Positions 37,208 to 46,063 are shown, counted from the stretch's first letter. The stretch: 64,000 bases of DNA from Trueperaceae bacterium (GCA_011389865.1 JAABTL010000010.1:1-64000), one strand, 5' to 3'. A program made the numbers and translations. Notes: generated by a model not told the origin, from the letters alone.

Positions 37208-38359
37208 TCAGCGTGCCGTCTCGCGGTGGATCTGCCGCGAGATGACCACCCGCTGGATCTCCGAGGTGCCCTCGTACAGCGTGGTCACCCGGGCGTCGCG
37301 CAGGTAGCGCTCGACCGGGTAGTCCGCCGAGTACCCGTAGCCGCCGAACACCTGGACGGCGGCGTCGCACACGAAGACGGCCGCCTCGGAGGCGTCGAGC
37401 TTGGCCATGCTGACCTCCTTGGTCGCGCGCTCGCCGCGGTCGAGCAGCCAGGCGGCGCGGTGCGTCAGGAGCCGCGCGGCCTCGATGCGCGTCGCCATGT
37501 CGGCCAGCTTGAAGCCGACCCCCTGGAACTCGCGGATCGGCCGGCCGAACGCCTCCCGCTCCTCCGCGTGGCGCGCGGCCGCCGCGAACGCCGCGCGAGC
37601 GATCCCGAGCGCCTGGGCCGCGATGCCCACGCGGCCGCCGTCCAGGGCGGACATCGCCATGACGAAGCCCTGTCCCTCCTCCCCGAGGCGCTGCTCCTCG
37701 GGCACGAACGCGTCGTCGAAGTCCACGCTGGTCGTGATCGCCGCATGCTGACCGAGCTTCCGCTCGGGCGCGCCGAACGACAGGCCGGGCGTGTCGCGTT
37801 CGAGCACGAAGGCGCTGATGCCGCGCGCGCCGGCCTCCGGGTCGGTCTTGGCGAGCACCAGGTAGAGATCCGCCTCGCCGCCGGAGGTGATCCAGGCCTT
37901 GCTGCCGTCCAGCCGGTAACCGCCCTCGACCCGTCGCGCGCGCGTCCGCAGTGCGGCCGCGTCGCTGCCCGCGTGCGGCTCGCTGAGGCAGAAGGCGCCG
38001 ATCGCCTCGCCGGCGGCGAGGCGAGGCAGCCAGCGTTCGCGCTGGGCCTGGCTGCCGTGGGCGAGGATGAGCGACTGCGGCATGCCGTTGGTCACGCTGG
38101 CGATCGTGGCGTGGGAGGCGTCGGCGGCGGCGATCTCCTCCAGCAGGACCGCGTAGGCGAGGTACCCGAGGCCGAGCCCGCCGTAGTCCTCGGGCGTGAG
38201 GATCCCGAGCAGGCCCATCTCGCCCATCCTGCGCAGCGTCGCCCGCGGAAAGCGCGGGTCGCGGTCGAGTTCGGTGGCCACGGGCGCGATCTCCCGCTGG
38301 GCGAAGTCGCGCACGGCGCGCTGCAGCGTGCGCAGGTCGTCGGGCAGGGCGAAGTCCAT
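37208..38359 (-). CDS. Acyl-CoA dehydrogenase
   Basis: A 383-residue FAD enzyme that introduces the alpha-beta double bond in acyl-CoA. It contains the flavin/substrate signatures AFCLSEPHAGSDAAAL and WITSGGEADLYLV, the arginine segment REAFGRPIREFQGVGFKLADMAT, QVFGGYGYSADYPVERYLRDARV and the catalytic Glu in LYEGTSEIQRVVISR. Glu at this C-terminal place indicates a short-, medium- or branched-chain (butyryl-CoA-like) enzyme rather than isovaleryl type. It heads an acd-etfB-etfA unit that would pass electrons onward. The start is ATG 38359; the longer upstream frame runs into the Nudix gene and is not used. Confidence 0.95.
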   Translation of the reverse strand: MDFALPDDLRTLQRAVRDFAQREIAPVATELDRDPRFPRATLRRMGEMGLLGILTPEDYGGLGLGYLAYAVLLEEIAAADASHATIASVTNGMPQSLILAHGSQAQRERWLPRLAAGEAIGAFCLSEPHAGSDAAALRTRARRVEGGYRLDGSKAWITSGGEADLYLVLAKTDPEAGARGISAFVLERDTPGLSFGAPERKLGQHAAITTSVDFDDAFVPEEQRLGEEGQGFVMAMSALDGGRVGIAAQALGIARAAFAAAARHAEEREAFGRPIREFQGVGFKLADMATRIEAARLLTHRAAWLLDRGERATKEVSMAKLDASEAAVFVCDAAVQVFGGYGYSADYPVERYLRDARVTTLYEGTSEIQRVVISRQIHRETAR

Positions 38360-38421
38360 GCCGGCCTCCAGGGCGGGGAGGCTACCACGGCCGTCGCCGC
38401 GTCCGCCCCGGCGGGGCCAGG

Positions 38422-38952
38422 TCAGCCCGCCGGGTAGAAGCTCACCTCGTGGTCGACGAGGCGTCCGCCGCGGTAGACGAACACGGCACTGAAGGTGCCG
38501 GCTCGGTCGAGCCACGGGAGGAACACGCGGTCGCCCTCCCACAGTGTCAGGTCGTGCAGTTCGTCGGTCGGGACCCACCGCAGGCTCCCCTCGGCCGGGT
38601 CGGGGCCGACCTCGCCCGACGTGCGGGTCACCAGGTAGACGAAGGCGTACCAGTCGTGCTCGCCGTCGAAGTCCGGGAAGGTGAGGATGCCCTTGAGCTC
38701 CGCCGCCTCGACGGTCAGGCCGGACTCCTCGAACACCTCGCGGCGCATGCACTGCTCGGGCGACTCACCGGGTTCGAACTTGCCGCCGAGGCCGTTCCAC
38801 TTGCCGTAGTGGGTATCGTCCGGGCGGGCGTTGCGGTGGAGCATGAGCGTGCGTTCGCCGTCGCGCACGTAGACCAACGTCGCGAGGCGCAGGCTGGCCG
38901 CCCGCGGTCGCCCGGACGCGGGGCCCAGCGGAGGAGGCGCGTCGCCGCTCAC
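38422..38952 (-). CDS. Nudix hydrolase, MutT/8-oxo-dGTPase-like
   Basis: A 176-residue Nudix enzyme. The Nudix box GGKFEPGESPEQCMRREVFEESG fits G-x5-E-x7-REUxEExGU exactly. LATLVYVRDGERTLMLHRN and HYGKWNGLGGKFEPGES resemble mammalian-type MTH1/MutT proteins that hydrolyse 8-oxo-dGTP, so nucleotide-pool cleaning is a good guess, but other nucleoside diphosphate derivatives are possible. Start GTG 38952 overlaps the preceding small gene's TGA by 4 bp. It is probably co-transcribed with lysC. A 62-bp gap separates it from the acyl-CoA dehydrogenase. Confidence 0.88.
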   Translation of the reverse strand: MSGDAPPPLGPASGRPRAASLRLATLVYVRDGERTLMLHRNARPDDTHYGKWNGLGGKFEPGESPEQCMRREVFEESGLTVEAAELKGILTFPDFDGEHDWYAFVYLVTRTSGEVGPDPAEGSLRWVPTDELHDLTLWEGDRVFLPWLDRAGTFSAVFVYRGGRLVDHEVSFYPAG

Positions 38953-39248
38953 GGCTTCGACGTCCCCTTCGTCGCGGCGTACGACGCGACCAACTCGCGG
39001 GCCAGCACCGGCGCATCGACGAGCTGCCCACCGCGCTCCGTGCGCACCCGCAGGCGCCGCAGGTCCTCGATCTCGCCACCGCGGGCCAGGTGCCGACCGA
39101 GCCAGCGGGCGGCCTCGCGCTCGTCGCCCGTCGGCGCCAGGTGCGTCGCCCGGGTCCGACCGTCCGCGGGGTCGACCAGGACCAGACGCAGCTCCACGAG
39201 GCCCCCGCGGCGGGCGACGAACAGCTGCTCCAGCGCGTTGGGCCTCAC
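38949..39248 (-). CDS. Small conserved-looking protein of unknown function between lysC and the Nudix gene
   Basis: A 99-residue product not recognised. It begins at GTG 39248, 2 bp after the lysC stop, and its TGA overlaps the Nudix GTG by 4 bp, so the arrangement favours a real, translated gene. The sequence has an N-terminal beta-rich half (LEQLFVARRGGLVELRLVLVDP) and a helical middle with charged residues (DEREAARWLGRHLARGGEIEDLRRLRV); no Cys, signal peptide or membrane segment is present. A small alpha/beta cytoplasmic domain, perhaps nucleic-acid- or partner-binding, is all that can be said. Confidence 0.6.
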   Translation of the reverse strand: MRPNALEQLFVARRGGLVELRLVLVDPADGRTRATHLAPTGDEREAARWLGRHLARGGEIEDLRRLRVRTERGGQLVDAPVLARELVASYAATKGTSKP

Positions 39249-39250
39249 CC

Positions 39251-40552
39251 TCAGGCGCTCTCGTCGCGCTCGAGCCCGAAGGCGGCGTGCACGGTGCGCA
39301 GGGCCTCGTGGGCCATCGCCACCGGGATGACGACCGACACGCGGACCTCACTCGTGGCGATCATCTCGATGTTGGCACCGGCGGCCGCGACGGCCTCGAA
39401 CATGCGGCCGGCGATGCCGGGCGCCGAGCCGATCGCGACGCCGACGATGGACAGCTTGGCGACGCCGAGGTCGAGCTCGGCGCGGCCGCCCAGGCCGCTC
39501 ATGAGCGGCGCCATCGCCTCCATGGCCTCCTCGGCGCGGTCGCGCGGGACGGTGAACGCCATCTGCTGGCGGCTGTCGCCGGCCCCCCGAACGCCCTGGA
39601 TGATCATGTCGGCGGACACCCCGGCGTCGCCGAGCGCACCGAAGATCCGCGCGGCGGTGCCTGGCTCGTCGGGGACGCCGAGCAGGTCGATGCGGGCGTG
39701 CTCCAGGTCGAGCGCCACGCCGGTGACGGGGCGGTCGGTCTCCACGTTGGCCTCCTCTCGGGCCACCCTGCGTACGAGCGTGCCGGGTTCGAAGTTGAAC
39801 GACGAGCGCACGTGCAGCGTGACGCCGTAGCGACGCCCGTACCAGACGCTGCGCGGGTGCAGCACCTGGGCGCCGAGGGCGGCGAGCTCGAGCATCTCGT
39901 CGTAGTCCACGGCCTCGAGCCGGCGGGCGCTGGGGATCAGGTGCGGATCGGTCGTGTACACGCCGTCCGTGTCCGTGAAGATCTCGCAGGTGCCGACCCC
40001 GAGCGCGGCGGCGACGGCCACGGCGGTCGTGTCGGAGCCCCCGCGACCGAGGGTGGTGACCTGGCCGCCGGCGTCCACGCCCTGGAAGCCGGCGATGACG
40101 CACACGTCCACCTCCTCGAGCGCGCGCAGCAGCGGCCCCGGGTCGACCCGCAAGATGCGGGCGGCGCCGTGCGCGCCGTCGGTGAGGAAGCCGGCCTGGG
40201 CGCCGGTGAGCGAACGGGCTCGCACGCCCAGGTGCTGGAGCGCCATCGTCAGCAGCGCGATCGACACCTGCTCGCCGGTGGCCATCAGCATGTCGAGCTC
40301 GCGTCGGTTCGGGCGCGGATGCAGCTCGCGGGCCGTGGCGATGAGCTCGTCGGTGGATCGTCCCATGGCGCTGACCGTGACGGCCACGCGCTCGCCCGCC
40401 TCGACCACGCGCTGGATGCGGGCCGCGACCTTGCGGATGCGGTCGAGGTCGCCGACGCTGGTGCCGCCGTACTTCTGGACGCGCACGCGCCGGGCGGGCG
40501 GCTGGGCGGAGGCGGTCGGCGAGGCGGTGGAGGCGGGAATGGCGGACCCCAT
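39251..40552 (-). CDS. lysC: Aspartate kinase
   Basis: Aspartokinase (433 residues) phosphorylates aspartate at the head of the Thr/Met (and in most bacteria Lys) branch. The catalytic domain opens with VQKYGGTSVGDLDRI, then MLMATGEQVS, LGRGGSDTTAVAVAAAL and FTDTDGVYTTDP. Two ACT domains follow (from about residue 285: ARIDLLGVPDEPGTAARIF and KLSIVGVAIGSAPGIAGRMF), implying allosteric control by Thr or Lys. Because the lysZJK genes indicate lysine is made through alpha-aminoadipate, threonine/methionine supply is the likelier role. The start is ATG 40552, with a TAACGT -10 box 8 nt ahead. The gene is divergent from fprA. Confidence 0.95.
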   Translation of the reverse strand: MGSAIPASTASPTASAQPPARRVRVQKYGGTSVGDLDRIRKVAARIQRVVEAGERVAVTVSAMGRSTDELIATARELHPRPNRRELDMLMATGEQVSIALLTMALQHLGVRARSLTGAQAGFLTDGAHGAARILRVDPGPLLRALEEVDVCVIAGFQGVDAGGQVTTLGRGGSDTTAVAVAAALGVGTCEIFTDTDGVYTTDPHLIPSARRLEAVDYDEMLELAALGAQVLHPRSVWYGRRYGVTLHVRSSFNFEPGTLVRRVAREEANVETDRPVTGVALDLEHARIDLLGVPDEPGTAARIFGALGDAGVSADMIIQGVRGAGDSRQQMAFTVPRDRAEEAMEAMAPLMSGLGGRAELDLGVAKLSIVGVAIGSAPGIAGRMFEAVAAAGANIEMIATSEVRVSVVIPVAMAHEALRTVHAAFGLERDESA

Positions 40553-40560
40553 GGGCGCGC

Positions 40561-40566
40561 ACGTTA
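40561..40566 (-). promoter_or_regulatory. -10 box for lysC
   Basis: On the minus strand TAACGT lies 8 nt before the lysC ATG, close enough for a leaderless or nearly leaderless transcript. The same hexamer forms the -10 of the livJ promoter. No -35 is evident. Confidence 0.4.
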
Positions 40567-40604
40567 CCAGGAGGCGGTGGCGGGCGTCCCCGCGAGACCC
40601 GTGG

Positions 40605-40610
40605 TAGAAA
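40605..40610 (+). promoter_or_regulatory. -10 box for fprA, leaderless type
   Basis: TAGAAA ends six bases before the fprA ATG and no Shine-Dalgarno is present. Only 64 bp separate the divergent lysC and fprA starts, so both promoters must lie here. Confidence 0.4.
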
Positions 40611-40616
40611 GCGGGC

Positions 40617-41993
40617 ATGGAGAATGCGAAGGTTCTGCGCGTGGCCGTCGTGGGTGCCGGTCCGTCCGGCTTCTACGCGGCCGAGTCGCTGTTGAAGCAG
40701 CGACCGGACGCGGTGATCGACCTGTTCGATCGACTGCCCGCCCCGTTCGGTCTCGTCCGCTACGGCGTCGCCCCCGACCACCAGAAGATCAAGTCGGTCA
40801 CCAAGGTCTACGACCGCGTCATGGCGGACCCACGGTTGCGCTTCCGCGGCAACGTCGAGGTCGGCCGCGACCTGACGGCGGACGACCTGCGGCGGCACTA
40901 CCACGCCACCGTGTTCACCTACGGGGCGGCGCTGGATCGGCGACTCGGCATCCCCGGCGAGGACCTCGACGGCAGCATGTCCGCGACGGACTTCGTCGCC
41001 TGGTACAACGGGCACCCGGACTTCGCCGACCTGAACCCGCGCCTCGACGGCCACACCGCGCTCGTCGTCGGCGTCGGCAACGTCGCCGTCGACGTCACGC
41101 GCGTGCTGGCCAAGACGAAGGCGGAGCTCGCCGCCTCCGACATCGCGGATGGGGCGCTGGACGCGCTGGCCGCGAGCCGGGTGCGCGACGTGGTGGTCAT
41201 CGGACGTCGCGGACCCGCCGAGGCCAAGTGGAGCACCAAGGAGCTCCGCGACCTCGGCGAACTCGAGGACGCCGATCTCGTCATCGACCCCGCGGACCTG
41301 GCGATCTCCGACGAGAGCCGGGCGGCGATCGCGGACGACGCCGTGGCGCGGCGCAACCTCGAGGTGCTCGAGGAGCTCGCCGCCCGCCCGCTGCGCGGCC
41401 TGAACCGCCGCATCCACCTGCGTTTCCTGCTCTCCCCCATCGCCATCGAACCCGATGCCAGCGGCGACCGTGTGGGGGGCGTCGTGCTCGAGCGCAACCG
41501 GCTCGAGGCGCGCGCCGACGGCTCGCTGGGCGCCAAGGGCACGGGCGTCACCGAGCGCCTGGACGCGCAACTGGTCTTCCGCTCCGTGGGCTACCGGGGC
41601 CAGGCGATGCCGGGCCTCCCCTTCGACGAGCGCTGGTCGGTCGTCCCCAACGACCACGGCCGGGTGCTGACGGCGCGCGATGGCGAGCCCGTGGCCGGCT
41701 GGTACGTCGCCGGTTGGATCAAGCGCGGGCCGACCGGCGTCATCGGCACCAACAAGGCGTGCGCGGTCGAGACGGTCACGACCCTGTTGAACGACGAGCT
41801 CCCCGAGATCGCCGCCGCCGACGCGGAGCCGGCGGCCGTCGACGCGCTGCTGGCGCGGCGCGGCGTGCAGGTCGTCGACGCCGACGGATGGCGGCGCATC
41901 GACGCCGCCGAGGCGGCCGCGGGCGCGACCGCCGGCCGGCCCCGGGTCAAGCTCTGCACGCGGGAGGCGCTGCTCGCCGCCAGCCGGGGCTGA
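40617..41993 (+). CDS. fprA: Ferredoxin/flavodoxin-NADP reductase of the adrenodoxin-reductase (FprA) type
   Basis: A 458-residue flavoenzyme that moves electrons between NADPH and ferredoxin. FAD binding is by VAVVGAGPSGFYAAESLL and LFDRLPAPFGLVRYGVAPDHQKIK; NADPH binding by LVVGVGNVAVDVTRVL and VIGRRGPAEAKWSTKELR; the C-terminal FAD region is YVAGWIKRGPTGVIGTNK. These are the signatures of FprA and mitochondrial adrenodoxin reductase. A possible partner is the 7Fe ferredoxin at 59.5 kb. The C-terminus extends as in actinobacterial FprA. The start ATG 40617 follows a -10 box directly. Confidence 0.94.
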   Translation: MENAKVLRVAVVGAGPSGFYAAESLLKQRPDAVIDLFDRLPAPFGLVRYGVAPDHQKIKSVTKVYDRVMADPRLRFRGNVEVGRDLTADDLRRHYHATVFTYGAALDRRLGIPGEDLDGSMSATDFVAWYNGHPDFADLNPRLDGHTALVVGVGNVAVDVTRVLAKTKAELAASDIADGALDALAASRVRDVVVIGRRGPAEAKWSTKELRDLGELEDADLVIDPADLAISDESRAAIADDAVARRNLEVLEELAARPLRGLNRRIHLRFLLSPIAIEPDASGDRVGGVVLERNRLEARADGSLGAKGTGVTERLDAQLVFRSVGYRGQAMPGLPFDERWSVVPNDHGRVLTARDGEPVAGWYVAGWIKRGPTGVIGTNKACAVETVTTLLNDELPEIAAADAEPAAVDALLARRGVQVVDADGWRRIDAAEAAAGATAGRPRVKLCTREALLAASRG

Positions 41994-42076
41994 CGCCCGC
42001 CGGCAGGCCGGCCGCGGGCGAGGGAGACCCGCGCGCACCACGGCCCGGGCGCGGTCGGTGGCGCATGAGCGCGGCG

Positions 42077-42085
42077 TGATAGGAT
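42077..42085 (+). promoter_or_regulatory. Extended -10 promoter of the livGFHM operon
   Basis: TGA followed by TAGGAT makes an extended -10 in the 165-bp gap between fprA and livG; no matching -35. Transcription would begin near 42092, leaving a leader of about 67 nt that ends in GGGGAGG before the livG GTG. Confidence 0.45.
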
Positions 42086-42158
42086 CGGCCGGTCTCGCGG
42101 GACCCCACCGCCAGCGCGCTGGCGGGCGGCGGGGGCACCGCCGCCGGGGAGGCCGCGC

Positions 42159-43001
42159 GTGGAGCGGATGACGCCCAAGCATGTCGACGACCCAACGGGG
42201 ATCCCTGCGGACGCCCCGCGGCCAGCTCTGCTTCGCGTCGAGGGTCTGACCAAGAGCTTCGGGGGCCTGCAGGCCGTCAATCACTGCTCCTTCGACGTGC
42301 GCGCCGGCAGCATCACGGCCCTCATCGGACCCAACGGCGCCGGGAAGACCACGGTCTTCTCGCTGATCTCCGGGTTCCTGCGCCCCGACCGGGGGCGCGT
42401 CGTGCTCGACGGCGAGGACCTCACCGGCCTGCTGCCCCACCAGGTGTTCCGTCGCGGCCTCTGCCGCACCTTCCAGATCCCGCGCGAGCACGGCAGCATG
42501 ACGGTCCTCGAGAACCTCATGCTGGTCCCCCCGGACCAGCTCGGCGAGCGCTTCTGGAACCCGCTGCTCCGGCCCCGCGCCGTCCGGGCGCAGGAGCGCG
42601 CCATCCGCGAGAAGGCGCTCGAGGTGCTCGATCTGCTCACCCTGTCCCACCTGCGCGACGAGTACGCGGCGAACCTCTCCGGCGGTCAGAAGAAGCTTCT
42701 CGAGCTGGCGCGCACCCTGATGGCCGACCCACGCATCGTCCTCCTCGACGAGCCGGCCGCTGGCGTCAACCCGAGCCTGATGGCGCGCATCCGCGAGAAG
42801 ATCGTGCAGCTCAACGCGGAGCGCGGCATCACCTTCCTGCTCATCGAGCACGACATCCCGCTGGTCATGGGCCTGTGCGACCCGGTCATCGTCCTCAACC
42901 AGGGGACGAAGCTGGCGGAGGGTCCGCCTGCCATCGTCCGCGGCGACCCGCGGGTGCTCGAGGCATACCTGGGGGGCCAGCATGGCGCTGTTGACGGTTG
43001 A
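42159..43001 (+). CDS. livG: Branched-chain amino acid ABC transporter, ATPase LivG
   Basis: One of two cytoplasmic ATPases of a LIV-type importer (280 residues). Walker A is LIGPNGAGKTTVFSLISGFL, the ABC signature is LSGGQKKLLELART, Walker B is RIVLLDEPAAGVNPSL and the switch His is in LLIEHDIPLVMGLCD. The LivG-specific long insert between Walker A and signature (FQIPREHGSMTVLENLM...) is present. GTG 42159 is favoured over ATG 42168 by its distance from GGGGAGG. It overlaps livF by 20 bp. Operon order livG-livF-livH-livM places the ATPases first, the reverse of the common order. Confidence 0.94.
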   Translation: MERMTPKHVDDPTGIPADAPRPALLRVEGLTKSFGGLQAVNHCSFDVRAGSITALIGPNGAGKTTVFSLISGFLRPDRGRVVLDGEDLTGLLPHQVFRRGLCRTFQIPREHGSMTVLENLMLVPPDQLGERFWNPLLRPRAVRAQERAIREKALEVLDLLTLSHLRDEYAANLSGGQKKLLELARTLMADPRIVLLDEPAAGVNPSLMARIREKIVQLNAERGITFLLIEHDIPLVMGLCDPVIVLNQGTKLAEGPPAIVRGDPRVLEAYLGGQHGAVDG

Positions 43002-43686
43002 GGGCCTCACCACCGGCTACGGCGAGATGGAGGTGCTGCGCTCGCTGACGCTGCGGGTGGAGCCCGGGCGCATCGTGTCGATCATCGGACCGAACGGCGC
43101 CGGCAAGTCCACCGCCATGAAGGCCGTGTTCGGGCTGCTCAAGCCCTGGCAGGGGTCGATCCGCTTCGGCGAGCGCGAGATCGGCGGCCTCTCGCCGGAC
43201 CGGATCGTCCGGCTCGGCATGTGCTACGTCCCGCAGACCGACAACGTCTTCCCGTCGCTCACGGTCGAGGAGAACCTCGAGATGGGCGCGTTCGTGCTGT
43301 CCGGCTCGACGAAGGAGCGTAAGGAGCGGGTGTTCGACCTGTTCCCGCGGCTCGCCGAGCGGCGACGCCAGCGAGCCGGCAAGATGTCGGGTGGCGAGCG
43401 CCAGATGGTGGCGATGGGCCGTGCGCTCATGCTGGATCCCAAGCTCCTGCTGCTCGACGAGCCCTCGGCGGGCCTCGCGCCGCTGCTGGTCGACCTCATC
43501 TTCGAGAAGGTCCGCGACATCAACGCCTCCGGCGTCGCCGTCCTGATGGTGGAGCAGAACGCCCGCAAGTCCCTCGAGCTGGCCGACCACGCCTACGTGC
43601 TGGTGGGCGGCAGCAACGCCATCGACGGCGCTGGCCACGACCTCCTCGGCGACCCCGAGGTCGGCCGGCTGTACCTGGGAGGCTGA
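42982..43686 (+). CDS. livF: Branched-chain amino acid ABC transporter, ATPase LivF
   Basis: The shorter partner ATPase (234 residues). Walker A is IIGPNGAGKSTAMKAVFGLL, the signature MSGGERQMVAMGRAL, Walker B KLLLLDEPSAGLAPLL and the switch region VLMVEQNARKSLELAD; YVPQTDNVFPSLTVEENLEMG is the LivF Q-loop region. ATG 42982 lies inside the end of livG (20-bp overlap), so synthesis is coupled. It would form a heterodimer with LivG on the LivHM permease. Confidence 0.95.
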   Translation: MALLTVEGLTTGYGEMEVLRSLTLRVEPGRIVSIIGPNGAGKSTAMKAVFGLLKPWQGSIRFGEREIGGLSPDRIVRLGMCYVPQTDNVFPSLTVEENLEMGAFVLSGSTKERKERVFDLFPRLAERRRQRAGKMSGGERQMVAMGRALMLDPKLLLLDEPSAGLAPLLVDLIFEKVRDINASGVAVLMVEQNARKSLELADHAYVLVGGSNAIDGAGHDLLGDPEVGRLYLGG

Positions 43687-43690
43687 CGGC

Positions 43691-44749
43691 ATGGCGAGAG
43701 TCCTCGCGCGGCGGGCGGGCGGCCCGCGACCCAGTGCGCGCCTTCGGCGCGCCATCGGCAGCCGGACGGCGCTCGTCGCGCTGCTGGCCCTGGTGCTGGT
43801 CGGGCTGTGGTGGCTGGCGGGCGCCCAGGGCGTCACCGGACAGCGGCTGTTGTCGCTCGCCGTCCGCGGCGTCATGCTGGGCGGCATCTTGGCGCTCGGC
43901 GCCATCGGCCTGACGCTCATCTTCGGCGTCCTGCGCATCCCCAACTTCGCCCACGGTGACCTGATGACCTGGGGTGCGTACCTGGCCCTCTTCGGGCTCA
44001 CGCTGCTGCCGGCCGGCCAGCCGCTGGCGCCGTTCTCCTTCGGCGCCGAGCTGCTCCTGCTCCTCGTGCTGGTCATGCCGCTGGTGGGCCTCACGGGGTA
44101 CCTGCTCGACCGCCTGGTGTTTCGGCGCCTGCGGGCGCGGCGGGCGCCGTCCGTGATCCTGGCCATGGCCGCCCTCGGCGGCGCCTTCCTCCTGCGCAGC
44201 GTGATCTACCTCGGCTGGGGCGCCGACTTCCGCAACTTCTACACCGGGCGGCCGCGTCCCGCGGTCGAGTTGTTCGCCGGCATCCGCGTGCGGCCCGACC
44301 AGCTGTTCATCCTGGGGCTGGCGTTGCTGCTGATCTTCCTCCTGTACCTGCTGCTCGAGCGCAGCAAGATGGGCAAGGCCATGCGCGCCACCGCGGACAA
44401 CGCGGACCTCGCGCGCATCAGCGGCATCGACACCGAGGGCGTGATTCGCTGGACCTGGCTCATCGGCGGCGGCTTGGCGGGGGCCGGCGGCGTCATGTTC
44501 GCCCTCGACACCCAGCTGCGTCCCGAGATGGGCTGGTGGCTCATGCTGCCGCTGTTCTCCTCGGTCATCCTCGGCACGATCGGCAACGCTTACGGCGCGC
44601 TCGTGGGGGCGCTGATCATCGGCGTGGTGTGGCAGACGTCGACGGCCTTCCTGAACCCCGCGTACGGTCCCGGGGTGGCGTTCGCGGTGCTGATCCTGGT
44701 CCTCCTGTTCCGACCGCAGGGGATCTTCGGTCGGCCGGGAGGTGCCTGA
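43691..44749 (+). CDS. livH: Branched-chain amino acid ABC transporter, permease LivH
   Basis: A 352-residue integral membrane subunit with about eight hydrophobic segments and a basic N-terminal extension of about 30 residues. ALGAIGLTLIFGVLRIPNFAHGDLMTWGAYL is the LivH signature (NFAHG), and MRATADNADLARISGIDTEGVIRWTWLIGGGLAG contains the cytoplasmic coupling loop that contacts the ATPases. A long central hydrophilic loop (residues about 175-205) is somewhat unusual. It starts 4 bp after livF and is followed by livM after 2 bp. Confidence 0.93.
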   Translation: MARVLARRAGGPRPSARLRRAIGSRTALVALLALVLVGLWWLAGAQGVTGQRLLSLAVRGVMLGGILALGAIGLTLIFGVLRIPNFAHGDLMTWGAYLALFGLTLLPAGQPLAPFSFGAELLLLLVLVMPLVGLTGYLLDRLVFRRLRARRAPSVILAMAALGGAFLLRSVIYLGWGADFRNFYTGRPRPAVELFAGIRVRPDQLFILGLALLLIFLLYLLLERSKMGKAMRATADNADLARISGIDTEGVIRWTWLIGGGLAGAGGVMFALDTQLRPEMGWWLMLPLFSSVILGTIGNAYGALVGALIIGVVWQTSTAFLNPAYGPGVAFAVLILVLLFRPQGIFGRPGGA

Positions 44750-44751
44750 CC

Positions 44752-45960
44752 ATGGGTGACGCTGCCCTCGCCAAGAGCCTGCTGCTGGCGCTGCCGCTGG
44801 CGTTCCTGGCCGCACGGGCGCTGCCCGCCCGCGTACCTTGGATCGCTCGCGCCCTGCTCGGGGCCGCGGCCGGCTGGGCCGTGGCCTTCGTGGTGGCGCT
44901 GGTGGTCCCGCCCGGCCAGATGGCGTACCTGGTTTCGTTCGCCATCGTGGGCTCCATCTACGCCGTGCTGGCGCTCGGCCTGAACGTGCAGTGGGGCTAC
45001 ACGGGGCTCTTCAACATCGGCATCGCCGCCTTCTTCGCGATCGGGGCGTTCACCAGCGCGCTGGTCACGACGAGCATGCCGACCGGCGCCGCCGCCGCCT
45101 TCAGCCAACAGGCGTTCGGCCTCGGCGCCCCGTTCCTGGCGGGCGTGGTGGCGGCGGGCGTGGCGGCAGGCGTGTTGGCGCTGCTGGTGGGCGGCCCGAC
45201 CCTGCGGCTGCGCGAGGACTACCTGGCGATCGCCACGATCGGCATCGCGGAGCTCGTGCGGCTGGTGTTCCAGAACGAGCGCTGGCTGGCCAACGGGCCA
45301 CAACCCCTGCGGGGCATCCCCCAGCCGCTGGCGTGCCTCGTGCGCGACCCCGGCTGCGGCTGGTTGCCGCCACCCCTCGCTGCCCTGTTCGATCCCCTGG
45401 CGCCGCGCGACTACCCCTACGTCTACCTCGCCATCGCCACGCTCTTCGTCATCGTCGTCTACCTCGTGCTCGAGCGCGCGATCCGCTCGCCCTGGGGCCG
45501 CGTCCTGCGCGCCGTGCGCGAGGACGAGGCCGCCGCGGCCATGGCCGGCAAGGACGTGGCCCGCGTGCGGCTGCAGGCCTTCGTGGTCGGCGCGGTCATC
45601 ATGGGCCTGGGCGGGGCGCTCTACGCGCACTACATGATCGCGATCGACTACACCCACTTCGACGCGCTGTACGCCACCTTCCTCGTGTGGGTGATGCTCA
45701 TGCTCGGCGGTAGCGGCAACAACCGCGGCGCCATCCTGGGCGCCTTCGCGCTGTGGGGCGTGTGGACGGGGGCGGCCTTCCTGGTCGACCTCGCCCGGCC
45801 CGTGCTGGCGGCGATCTCGAGCGACCTGCCGGCGCGCGGTCCCTACCTGCGGCTGCTCTTCATCGCCCTCCTGATGCTGTTCATCTTGCTGTACCGCCCG
45901 AAGGGACTCATCGGCGAGGAGCGCTTCGTGTCACGCGACTCGCAGGGGCGGGACGGCTGA
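44752..45960 (+). CDS. livM: Branched-chain amino acid ABC transporter, permease LivM
   Basis: The second permease subunit, 402 residues. YAVLALGLNVQWGYTGLFNIGIAAFFAIGAF is the LivM hallmark, and the coupling loop is SPWGRVLRAVREDEAAAAMAGKDVARVRLQAF. An insert between the two halves (FQNERWLANGPQPLRGIPQPLA...) corresponds to the LivM extracytoplasmic segment. It has about nine to ten hydrophobic helices. ATG 44752 lies 2 bp after livH. It is the last gene of livGFHM; the convergent livJ lies beyond a strong hairpin. Confidence 0.93.
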   Translation: MGDAALAKSLLLALPLAFLAARALPARVPWIARALLGAAAGWAVAFVVALVVPPGQMAYLVSFAIVGSIYAVLALGLNVQWGYTGLFNIGIAAFFAIGAFTSALVTTSMPTGAAAAFSQQAFGLGAPFLAGVVAAGVAAGVLALLVGGPTLRLREDYLAIATIGIAELVRLVFQNERWLANGPQPLRGIPQPLACLVRDPGCGWLPPPLAALFDPLAPRDYPYVYLAIATLFVIVVYLVLERAIRSPWGRVLRAVREDEAAAAMAGKDVARVRLQAFVVGAVIMGLGGALYAHYMIAIDYTHFDALYATFLVWVMLMLGGSGNNRGAILGAFALWGVWTGAAFLVDLARPVLAAISSDLPARGPYLRLLFIALLMLFILLYRPKGLIGEERFVSRDSQGRDG

Positions 45961-46039
45961 CCGGACGCCGCGCCGCCGTGCCGCCGCCGCGCCCTGCTGC
46001 GGCATCCGAGCCGAACGCCAGGACACCCCCGAACGGGAA

Positions 46040-46063
46040 AGGGGCCCCGGTGAAGGGGCCCCT
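46040..46063. terminator. Bidirectional terminator hairpin between livM and livJ
   Basis: AGGGGCCCC (46040-46048) pairs with GGGGCCCCT (46055-46063) around GGTGAA. It lies 80 bp after livM and 43 bp after the end of convergent livJ and is flanked by CGAACGGG on both sides as a direct repeat. There is no T-run, but the stem is fully GC-paired. Confidence 0.6.

Noticed and set aside
39348..43013. A 1221-codon open frame on the minus strand across lysC, fprA and livG
   Set aside because: It is antisense to three clear genes and reads as Arg/Gly/His-rich, low-complexity protein; high GC content keeps such frames open.
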